A stretch of 10,418 bases of DNA from positions 1 through 10,418 of the forward strand of contig KN817656.1 of the NCBI GenBank assembly GCA_000827495.1, given 5' to 3'. The translations under genes and the position numbers were made by a program. The stretch comes from Hypholoma sublateritium FD-334 SS-4. Lineage: Eukaryota > Basidiomycota > Agaricomycetes > Agaricales > Strophariaceae. This document shows positions 1 through 7,740 of the stretch, piece by piece. Within the stretch, counting starts at the first letter, position 1. Every line of letters starts with the position of its first letter. The notes below the pieces were generated by a model. The model was not told where the DNA came from. It did not search any database and saw only the letters and a list, made by a program, of their open reading frames with translations.

Positions 1-1810
1 CCAGATGCATTATGTCCGATCCGAAACACCCGGGTATTCCAAGAATGTGAGCGGATTGGATGCCTAAGAATATCGTTGGTTTAGAAATACCTGTTTCCAG
101 GCGGCGTTTCTTATACTGTGTTTCGTTAGGGGATTCCAGGACAAAGCGGAGATTTCGGAAGTAGAGTTGAGGCGATGTTTGCAGGAGAGAGTTGTGAGAT
201 AGATCATTGTGATCGCAGCCCGGCATGACAAAGTCCACGGGCTTCAATAAGGCAGGGTAGTAATGCGGTCCATTTGGCTTGTGTCGTCCTGGAATCACGC
301 AGTACAGTCGACAGCCGAACTTTCCGTGATGGCCTACCAAGCCATTCAGATATGCCATGCCAGGCCCGTCAGCAGTGTTGAGCGCAAGGAACAATCTCGA
401 ACAAAATAAACGATCAGAGGAGGCGTCCCAGATTGGAAGACCTTCGTTCTGAATGGCAGAGAGATGGTACAGACCTGGAAAGAGGAACGAGTCCATGTTT
501 TTGGGCTTGTTGGGCCCGGGAATGAAGCCGCCAGGAAGTACGTGTTTCTTTTTGTATTGCTCGTCTGGGGCAAGATCGAAAAGTACCCAAATGAATATCC
601 AACAGTCAGATGCCTTGTGAGCATATAACTGAGTACCATCGAGCGAGAACATTAGTACCATGTCGTCGTCCTTGATATTACCATTTCTAACATTCTCTAG
701 ATAGTCGGATCTATGTAAGAAATCTTCATATTCCAAAAGCTTGCCAGAATTTTCCTGAAGTTCTTTGATGAGCTCTCGTGTTTTCAGTTGACGATAATGA
801 AGTCGCTTAGCACTCTCCGGGTTCCGCCACAGTGCCTGCAAGACCGGNGCAATAGGAATAGTGACAAATTCCTGGTATGGTCATTTTGTCTCAGGACATA
901 GCTTAGGAGTATTGCATCGGGGACAATGATTGAGCTTCGAGAAAGGCCCAGTAAAGCCGACACAGGAATTTTTGCACATGGGGTGAGAAATCGAGCCAAC
1001 GCCCGTAATCTCCTCAATTTTTCGCTTGATTTGGTCATAAGACGGTATGTCACTCTCTGGATGTCGTCTCTTGATTGCNTCGACGGTGTTGCGATATACG
1101 CTGTTGGATGAATTCATGCCCAAAATAAACAATTCTAGGCCTAAACGTAGATCAGGATCTTCGCTGAAATCAAAAGCTTGCGAAGTGGGGTTCNGGATTT
1201 TCTGTACTGCTGACAGGCTTAGATTGCTATGTTCCCCATCTAACGTGGCNTCGCGAAGGGCGTTGATAAATTCAATAGTGATTCGAAAATCTGAAAGACT
1301 TGCGACCTCAAAAATATTGTCGAGATNGGTCGTCTCGCATTCATAACGTTCGTGATTCTCGTCGACTACGGAAGGAGGAAGAACTTGAGGGTCTACAGGT
1401 AAGCGAGGAGAGCTGGAAGGATTTGGGTGTGCATTATGAGATGTATTTTGATTAGATGTATTTCCTGAAGGCTGAGGAAAGTCCTGAAAGTCAGGAGAGT
1501 CAGTATCAGGAGGAAAGGAAAGTAGTAGGCTTACTTGAATGATGATACCCGCATTGTCATCCCCACTGGATCCAGCACCTTCAGTGATGGCNTCCGAATT
1601 CAACGCGTGAGCTGCTTGCTGTGCGTCGAGTTCTCGAAATTGGGCATGTTTCAGGTAAGTGACCCGGGTGAGTTGCTTGAGACGGCCTTTGCAACGTTGA
1701 GTACATGAACATGTGTAAGTTTCCTTCTGTCGCTGTGGAACAGGGCTTGTGGGATGTGGTCGGACAGACGTTTCTTTACGCTTCGGTGTTTTCTTCTTTC
1801 TAGGAGCCAT
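1..1810 (-). pseudogene. CACTA/Tnp2-like DNA transposase, 5' part, one in-frame stop, runs off the left edge
   Basis: On the minus strand one frame runs from the ATG at 1810 to the window edge, broken only by TGA at 881-883. The N-terminus is very basic (KKKTPKRK) with Cys at 34, 36 and 40, then a Ser/Pro/Asn-rich stretch. A zinc-ribbon-like cluster (C279, C283, C296, C299, around SCVGFTGPF) lies just before the stop. After the stop the same frame gives motifs typical of basidiomycete Tnp2 proteins: SLDGTQLY, SDCWIFIWVLFDL, LPGGFIPGPNKPKN, TADGPGM, NGLVGHHGKFGCRLYC, PGRHKPNG, LETGISKP and, at the edge, PGCFGSDIMHL. A probable 51-nt intron (1534 down to 1484; GTAAGC...CTGAC...TTTCAG) has a length divisible by three, so it can be read through. 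Such proteins mobilise CACTA-type elements; this copy is probably dead unless the TGA is an assembly error. The rest of the catalytic region lies outside the window. Confidence 0.85.
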
Positions 1811-2151
1811 GACGCAGAGGAAAGAGGGGGATCAAATATAACTAAGATGGCGGTAGTACGTGGTCAGTAATTTTAGATGGAATTGAGCATAATCAAAAAC
1901 CTTGCTGAGTTCTGTTTATCCACGTGAGCATGCTTAAGCGGTGGTTTGGAAGCGGCTCGCGTAGGATAGGGCAGGCTGAGGCACCATTTTGCAGGCTTGT
2001 CGTACAGTAAACGAGCGTCTAACCATGGTATGACGCAAACTACTTGTCCCTGGTTCACTCTAATTTCGGAAACCAGCTGAGCGTGTGTTAAACCCTTACA
2101 TAATTTTCTCTAACTCGATATGGTACCGGATAAATCCGGCTTATTTTGACT
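1811..2151. other. Upstream flank of the Tnp2-like gene; no gene recognised
   Basis: This stretch precedes the transposase ATG on the minus strand and should hold its promoter and perhaps the element's 5' end. A short minus-strand frame (1873-2058) matches no family I know and is probably chance. I could not identify a CACTA terminal repeat with confidence. Confidence 0.35.
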
Positions 2152-2381
2152 GGGATCCATCACTTGGTGATCACTCACACCAATTCACCCACCTCTCAAC
2201 AGTCCTGCTTCATCTCTCCTGCTCCTGAAATTCAGGGAGTTATCCTTAAGGATGGATAATGTTTTGCTATTACATCTCAAGCCTACTGGCATCTCTGGTA
2301 GACCTTAGTGGCAGTATGTATACTAGGATGAAGCTTGAGGTTGAGTGAATTGGTATGAGTGATCACCAAGTGATGGATCCC
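2152..2381. repeat. 230-bp inverted-repeat unit (MITE-like or element terminus)
   Basis: The left arm 2152-2191 and the right arm 2342-2381 are reverse complements at 38 of 40 positions; they begin GGGATCCATCACTTGGTGAT and end with its complement. Mismatches are at 2178/2355 and 2189/2344. The 150-nt spacer carries a perfect 12-bp palindrome ATCCTTAAGGAT (2242-2253). Weaker similarity continues inward with gaps (a shared GCTTCAT block). No convincing target-site duplication is visible at the outer ends, so a standalone MITE and an old foldback structure are both possible. Confidence 0.8.
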
Positions 2382-2900
2382 TACCCATTTCGTTGCATTT
2401 GCCCATCTAACTCGGTCAGTTCTGCTTGGATTCCTTAGCTGTTTTTTGGAGGTTGTGCGGAGCTTCAATGCGGTTCTAATGCTGTCTACCACGTCTCGGG
2501 GCGTTATTTAATCGTTGCACAATGTCCAAAATACCGTATTTTAACCGTATATCCATGGATAAATTATGGAGAGGTCAATTGAGCAGATATTCAGATTCTG
2601 TACAACCGAAGTGTTAGATAATAGCAATAGTCACCTATTTCAACCATTTAATAAACCCCAGCAGTAAGGGTGGCAGCAGATGAAATTGAAATTCATCTGT
2701 GTTCCTGTTCTACTTTCTCAGTAAATAACTTCGTCATAAATGCAGCTATTCCATCAATTGCAGCGCACATATTTAGGCCTAACAAAGACCTCTCTAACAC
2801 ATGTCTTAGAATGTCTGTCCAATCAAAATTGACCATGAAAGAAGCTAATCATTCAAAGGGAGGGGGAGAAGGTAGTCTACTTCGGAGTTTTCACCCACAA
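2382..2900. other. AT-rich stretch without a recognisable gene
   Basis: Short open frames occur on both strands (for example 2670-2921 plus), but none has a recognisable motif, a plausible splice partner or coding-like composition. It is best read as intergenic or decayed repeat DNA between the inverted-repeat unit and the tandem array. Confidence 0.4.
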
Positions 2901-3890
2901 ACCATCCTTGATCTGCTGTAAAAATGTGACAAACATATAGACAGGTACTAATATTGCCCTATCTAAAAGATTTGAAAGAAATCCCCCATGAATTGACAGA
3001 GATAGACTCTTATCTGTGCTAGTGGGAAGGGGGATGATGCCACCATCAGTATTTGATCAGCATGTGCCACAGGCCCAAAAAAGCGAAGTTTGCTGCACTT
3101 CTAGAATGCTTCCCCATATAAAATTGGTATTAACTGAAAGCTATGAATGAGGAGATTTAGAATATATTTTTTATAGGTAGATGTGGCAGGTATTGGTGAA
3201 GCAATTGAGGAAGTGACATTATGGTTGAATCTGCTTACAAATCATTCCCAACTCGGACTACATGATGATACATGCTTCCTCCTGCCCCTCCCACTTGTCC
3301 TACACCCCAAATGAGGGTGTACTCTTGAAGATATAGATGTACTGTTGATACTGGTGAAAGATGGGACCATGGGGGTCAGTATTCATTGAGATATTACATA
3401 GTCTATTTTGCTGGTGATCAAAAAGGCCAAAAAGCGAAATTAGTAGGCTATTCAACACCTTCCATCTCACCTATTCACACAATCCGACTACCAAATTGAA
3501 GATACAGGTTGACTGGTCCTACTATTAAAATTTGGGGTGCTGAAGCGAGGTATTCATAAAGATATTGAGCAAGCAATACTTGCTGCAAGATCTTGACCTA
3601 AAAATAGTCTAAAAAGCGGACTACATGTCTATTTCTCACCTTCCAGTCCTCCTATTCACACATTTGAGGTATCATTTGAAAGCTACGGATGAGCTGATCC
3701 CTCCTACGCATTTAAATGTGGAGGGACAGCAATATTTAGGGAGGAATTGAGTGGTACATCTGCATGATCTATTAATGTGCTGAGTTTCTGATCTAAAAAT
3801 AGGTACAAAAAAGCGAAGTACATCCACTACCATCTTTCTGCATCCATCCCTTNATGGTCTTCTATGCTGGGGGAAACCCATCTATAAATT
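2900..3890. repeat. Degenerate tandem array, period about 180 bp, five to six units
   Basis: A conserved anchor, A-rich followed by GCGAA or GCGGACTACAT, recurs with the GCG (TCG in the second unit) at 3083, 3253, 3434, 3616 and 3813, so spacings are 170, 181, 182 and 197. Each anchor is preceded by a TGATC/TGACC(T)AAAA-type block and followed by pyrimidine-rich CACCTTCC..CCTATTCACAC, then TTGAAAGCTA..GATGAG and AGGTATTC..GATATTGAG-like blocks. A weaker unit seems to start near 2905-2935. Units are strongly diverged from one another. No coding frame runs through the array. It resembles an old satellite or the subterminal repeat region of a transposon. Unit 4 also holds a small inverted repeat (TCCCTCC...GGAGGGA around CATTTAAATG). 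Confidence 0.7.
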
Positions 3891-4291
3891 TTTAATAAAT
3901 CTAAATTGCCTATCCCAGCAAAAATGGAGTACAGAGATATAGGCATACAGATGCTCAAAGTGGTCATTCTGACCGCTTTGGGGGGGTGTGGGAATTATAA
4001 GGCACAGCCACATCAAATCTAATCACAACATCACCAGGTTTTGCTCTGTGGATGGGTGTGGGAAAATTTTTGGGCCTGGCAACTCGGCCATAGCAGTGTT
4101 TTGCTAAATTTTTCAAACTCAGCCACATGCCATGTGATGCCGGAAATGGCAGTGGCCCACTACCCATCCTGATGTCTCTAGGTGTAAGCACAATTGCTGT
4201 TGGGAAGCTGCCCAGGGCCTGGGCAACTGCCGCTGTGGATATAAGAACCATGCGGGGCTACTGCCCACCTTCATGCATAATTTCTACAGCC
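3891..4291. other. AT-rich to mixed stretch before the transposon-protein remnant; no certain gene
   Basis: It contains a hairpin at 3956-3980 followed by a G run, then AT-rich DNA. A minus-strand frame (3964-4251) and the plus-strand frame entering the remnant (from 4127) are open but show no motif I recognise. TTTCTACAG at 4281-4289, directly before the ATG at 4292, could be a splice acceptor from a lost upstream exon. Confidence 0.35.
3956..3980. repeat. Short hairpin with 11-nt arms next to a G run
   Basis: CAAAGTGGTCA (3956-3966) and TGACCGCTTTG (3970-3980) are complementary apart from one G/T-type mismatch, with a 3-nt loop. A run of seven G follows immediately. It could be a transposon-end relic or a chance structure. 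Confidence 0.5.
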
Positions 4292-4879
4292 ATGGTTGGC
4301 CGCGACGTCTCTGCCTTGGATCCGCTTTCAGAGGCTGTGGTCGATGCGCTGCATGTGGAACCTGACCGATGGGACAAGTACGGCAAGATTGTCCCAGGCC
4401 GCTTTGACACGGCCGTTGTCAATGTCGAGCATGGCGGTGAGATTGGTGTTCAAGGTAAGCTTGTAATTATCTAGCACGTGGATTCATAATGAATGCGATT
4501 AAATTGACTAGGGCACTGCATTGGCCAGATCAGGTGCATATTCACACTGCCCAAGAAAGCGCGGGCTCGCTGGTTCCATGCCAAATTTCCTCACCATTAT
4601 TTAGCCTACGTCGAGTGGTTCACCCCGTTCAGTCGTGGTCGCTTTGACCCTCACTCCAAGATGTACTGCATCAATTGCTTGCACCATCCTGCTCACCTGG
4701 GAGGCCATCGGAAGGCAAGCATAGTCCCAATTTCATTGATTAAAAGCAGCATACATCTATACCCAAAATTTGGCCCCGTGGCGCCCGCGGCCTGGCGCAG
4801 CGGCAATGTCCTTGAGGCTGCGGCGACGTTTTATGTTAATCCATTTTCTGATCGATTTATTTATTCTACATTAATTTAA
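4292..4879 (+). pseudogene. C-terminal remnant of a Plavaka/KDZ-class transposon protein
   Basis: Two exons, 4292-4454 and 4512-4879, flank a 57-nt intron (GTAAGC...TTGAC..TAG); the split codon rejoins as GGG and the frame stays open to TAA at 4877-4879, giving about 176 residues. Visible blocks are KIVPGRFDTAVVN before the intron and, after it, GQIRCIFTLP, LAYVEWFTPF, DPHSKMYCI, RKASIVPISLI, HLYPKFGP and NVLEAAATFYVNPFSD. This order (IVPGRFDT, QIRVIF, YVEWFTP, a Cys/Arg segment, IIPI, HLIPKFG, NPF.D) is what I know from C-termini of Plavaka/KDZ-type transposon proteins in Agaricomycetes. The catalytic part that should lie upstream is absent, replaced by AT-rich DNA, so this is a truncated tail. 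Whether 4292 is a start or the middle of an exon is not decidable here. It lies 628 bp before the dioxygenase gene on the same strand. Confidence 0.6.
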
Positions 4880-5506
4880 CATTTTTTTCCCTACGGGGGC
4901 GTTTCTTAGTACTCAATTTGATTCGTCGACACTGATGACCTGCGAGCGTTTGGCAACATCACAGTGTGAGCAATGTTACGGAGTTTCAAAACTCCGCTCT
5001 GACGCGCACGCGTGATACGTCCGCCCCTCGTTTGCAGTGTACAGTGTACACTAACCACTGTCACGACATTCCTCGCCTTTCGTGGTGCGCCCCTCGCCCT
5101 TATGACTCTTTCGAATGCCGCGGAATGCCCATCCGTGAGCTTCGAAGTTCGATCCTTGCGCGGGTGATCCAGGATGCCCGACCCCGATACACAGCCGCTC
5201 TGTAAACAAGGACACATGACCCCGCTCTATTAAAGCCCACGTCGAGACCAGCCCATCCCATCCCCCACGCGTCTACTCAGCCTGTCCCCCGCGCGTTTGA
5301 CCCCACGCGCGTCTGCCTGGAGGCATCTCTAAGGTGTGTGCGCTAAATTCCCGAGGGGGGCCTGTCTGCCACCGCCCTGCTTGGGGCCTCTGCACTTCGT
5401 CAGGCGTGTGAGACTCCAAGCAGCGCGGTAGCAGCCGGTTCACCCTTGCATCGCTCGCGCTGATCTGACACATTTTTTTTTGCTTGCACTGTTTTCAGGG
5501 CCCATC
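4880..5506 (+). promoter_or_regulatory. GC-rich 5' region and probable 5'-UTR intron of the dioxygenase gene
   Basis: No gene is recognised here. A TATA-like box TATTAAAG lies at 5228-5235, followed by C/T-rich DNA (5255-5290) typical of fungal transcription starts. A branch point CTGAC (5465-5469), a T9 tract and TTTTCAG ending at 5498 form a strong 3' splice site 8 nt before the ATG at 5507; a possible donor is AG|GTGTGT at 5334. The leader therefore probably contains an intron of about 165 nt. Further upstream are palindromes at 4979-4996 and 5043-5052. Confidence 0.4.
4979..4996. repeat. Perfect 8-bp-arm palindrome
   Basis: CGGAGTTT and AAACTCCG flank a 2-nt loop. CGG paired with CCG at this distance resembles sites bound by fungal Zn2Cys6 dimers, but the binding role is only a guess from spacing. 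Confidence 0.4.
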
Positions 5507-7161
5507 ATGCCTCTTCAGAGTCGAATGTTGCGCATGAACACGCACCATCTGCGCGTGGAAGCTCTGACTGACGCGCTAGAGCCAGACTCAATCCGGGCGC
5601 GAATATTCGGCGCTGTGCGCGTCCCTAGGGGCAATCCCTGTGTTCTGTGCCGACGACGTGGACATTGCGCAGCTGCTGGAGCGCGTGGTGGACCGCGACC
5701 ACGACGATGCGCTGGATTGCAGCACTGATGACGAGGAACCCGGCAATGCCAGCGACGATGGGTGTGAGGGCGATCGAACACGCGGACCCAACTCCTCGCG
5801 TGAGATATTGCCGGGCAGAAGCGGCCCCTCCACCGCGCCATCCGGCCAGTTTACCTACGCCCAGGGCTCCTCAACCAAACGCGGACGAAGCCCATCGCCA
5901 GCCGCGCCGCGCAAGAAGAGCAAGCATGCGCGAAAGCACAAAAAAGCGTGATTTTTGCGCGCCGAGGAGCGCGAGCACGACGGCCATATTCCGCGGCCCA
6001 GAGTCATCAAGCGCTGCATTGAATCGGGCACCGGCTTCAAGACATCGCTCAATAGCGAGGCACTCCCGGCCGCGCATGGTGCCTACGTCGCCAAGAACAG
6101 CCCCGAGACTGCTGCTGCCAAACCGTATGGGCCGACCGACCTGGACGCGATGGGGTTTACGGGGATAGCATGGAATGGAATGTAAGTCGAATACTCCCGA
6201 TTAATTTGCCTTGTCGCTCACTGTGTTGTATCAGTGATCTCTTACTTCTATTTGACTCCAAAGACTGCATCGTTGGTGCCTGCGTCGGGCCACCAGACGT
6301 CGCTGACTGGCCAGCTGTCCATGGGCGTGCGTTTGAGAAGATGAGCGCGGAAGGGGTGCGGGCTCACTTTTCTAGGGACGAGCGCATTCATCGCTGCGGT
6401 CGCTTCCCCGCCATCAACGTGGGTATATCAATGGGCATGGGCCCATCCGAGCCGAGAGAATTAGACCTGGGCAAGCATGTGGAGATGGTTGCGCGCCTCC
6501 TAGCCGATGAAGACATCATACGCATGGCCAACCACACTAGCGGTGCGTATGGATTGCGTCTACACAGGGGGTGTCATGGCTAACATTTACGGCCTGTGCA
6601 GCCTCCTTCAACGCATATGCGCCCAAGGTCGCGAAGTACTACAGAGACCAATTGAAGGAGCTTCTCGACCAGCACCCACACCTGAAGAAGCCGTTTCCGT
6701 GCAGTACCTACTCGGCCGCTGCCTTCAACATGGGCCCGTGCGTGTGTACATACAAGCACCGTGATCCCCTCAACTGCCCCTTTGGCCTATGCGCAATTCA
6801 AGCGCTGGGTAATTCGGACCCCAAGAAAGGTGGCCACCTGGTTCTTTGGGACCTCAAAATTTACATAGAGTTCCTGCCAGGGTCACTCATTTTAATCCCT
6901 TCGGCCACACTGGTGCACTCAAATACTCCGATTCAGATGCATGAATCTCGAGCCTCCTTTACGCAGTATTGCGGTGGTGGCCTATTCCGCTATGTGGACT
7001 GCGGATTCATGACGGAAGCAGCATTGAAGGAGAAAAACCCTGCTGAATATGCCCGGATGCAGGAGGCGAAGTCCACGCAATGGAGCTTCGGGCTATCGTG
7101 CTTCAGCACTCTGGACGAGCTAGTGCCCAAGGAGCCGGATGTCCCTGGAAAAGGGTTATAG
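5507..7161 (+). pseudogene. TET/JBP-like 2-oxoglutarate/Fe(II) dioxygenase gene, N-terminal half disrupted
   Basis: Coding exons are 5507-6181, 6235-6542 and 6602-7161; introns of 53 and 59 nt have canonical ends and the codons rejoin in frame (ATT; GCC). About 514 codons would result without damage. Order: a basic start (MPLQSRMLRM); GNPC/FCADD; an acidic Ser-rich stretch; a Lys/Arg-rich nuclear-localisation-like region (5877-5950); then the double-stranded beta-helix domain in exon 3. Iron ligands are visible as HRD (H at 6757, D at 6763) and LVHSN (H at 6916), with the likely 2-oxoglutarate-binding Arg at 6949 (ESRASFTQY); GGHLVLWDLK lies between. Family members oxidise modified bases in DNA, and fungal copies travel with transposons. 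Two lesions are seen: a net 2-nt loss at TGTG near 5639-5643, moving GNPC and FCADD into different frames, and TGA at 5949-5951. Either could be an assembly error. Dioxygenase: high confidence; TET/JBP rather than a sister family: moderate. Confidence 0.75.
6150..7161 (+). CDS. Possible intact catalytic ORF within the disrupted dioxygenase gene
   Basis: Starting at the in-frame ATG 6150 (MGFTGIAW), splicing 6150-6181, 6235-6542 and 6602-7161 gives exactly 900 nt, or 299 residues, with no lesion. This version keeps the segment DSKDCIVGACVGPP, the helical part before the catalytic fold and every visible active-site residue (H, D, H, R), and loses only the acidic and basic N-terminus. It would work only if transcription or translation began downstream of the TGA at 5949, and no promoter for that is seen. 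It is listed because it is the longest undamaged reading of the gene and is an alternative to calling the locus dead. Confidence 0.4.
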
Positions 7162-7740
7162 ATATACGCATATTATTTCTAGCAGATGGACTGTGCTATA
7201 TGCTGTAGGATACTTTGCATTTACCGTGTTCTTGATACATATAATTAATATTGTTTTGTTCTGAAGTAGATGGATTTTGGTGTGCATGTGACTGTGTTGC
7301 AACATTGATCATTCAAGATGTGTGGAGTCTCTGATTCTTTCCCTCATATTATTCACTTCTCCTCCTGTTCTTATCATGAGCAGGTTCCTTATGCATGCCA
7401 TTACCGCCATTTTTACCTGACACAGATGAGTCAATAGCGTCATCCTGTCGCAAGACCAGACACCTCCGCAGTGCTCACAAGCACCCACCAGCATGTGCTG
7501 TGCCCTGCCTGGCATTGTATCCTTCCGCCCATGCACCAGGATTGCGGGGAAGAAGTTCTTAGGGGCCTGGAATCTCGGCCGGAGGGGAAAATTGGGTAAG
7601 CAAGCCCAAATGACATGCTGCAGGTTGACGATCGCTGTTCACCAAATAGTGAATTTTTACAATGGACCAAACACGCAGGCTTTCCTTTGCTCCCTCTCAA
7701 TCCCACCCACAGTTTGGCCTTGAACACCTGTCACCGCAGT
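7162..7740 (+). other. Intergenic: 3' end of the dioxygenase gene and upstream region of the next gene
   Basis: The first 120 nt are AT-rich with TATAATTAATATTG near 7239, fitting a 3' untranslated region. The remainder has several short open frames on both strands without motifs. No TATA box is clear before 7741; pyrimidine-rich DNA (7679-7715) lies 25-60 nt upstream of the ATG and may mark the transcription start. Confidence 0.4.

Noticed and set aside
346..639. Two minus-strand frames overlapping the Tnp2 motifs
   Set aside because: They are out of frame with the conserved transposase reading, which runs open through the same bases to the window edge.
2283..2492. 69-codon minus-strand frame overlapping the right inverted-repeat arm
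   Set aside because: No recognisable motif and part of it is written by the repeat arm; most likely chance.
2900..3890. CRISPR-like interpretation of the regularly spaced anchor
   Set aside because: The units are about 180 bp, diverged throughout and in a fungal genome; there are no short identical repeats with unique spacers.
3964..4251. 95-codon minus-strand frame
   Set aside because: No family motif, and it starts opposite the frame leading into the transposon-protein remnant. I cannot exclude a repeat-derived fragment.
4127..4291. Extending the transposon-protein remnant upstream to 4127
   Set aside because: The frame is open but the residues resemble no part of the family, and a splice-acceptor-like TTTCTACAG ends at 4289.
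5100..5180. Possible tRNA because of a B-box-like AGTTCGATCC near 5147
   Set aside because: The flanking five bases do not form a T-stem and no acceptor stem or A-box fits.
5515..5841. Long Arg/Pro-rich minus-strand frames opposite the first dioxygenase exon
   Set aside because: They are antisense shadows in GC-rich DNA; the plus strand carries family motifs and matching splice sites.
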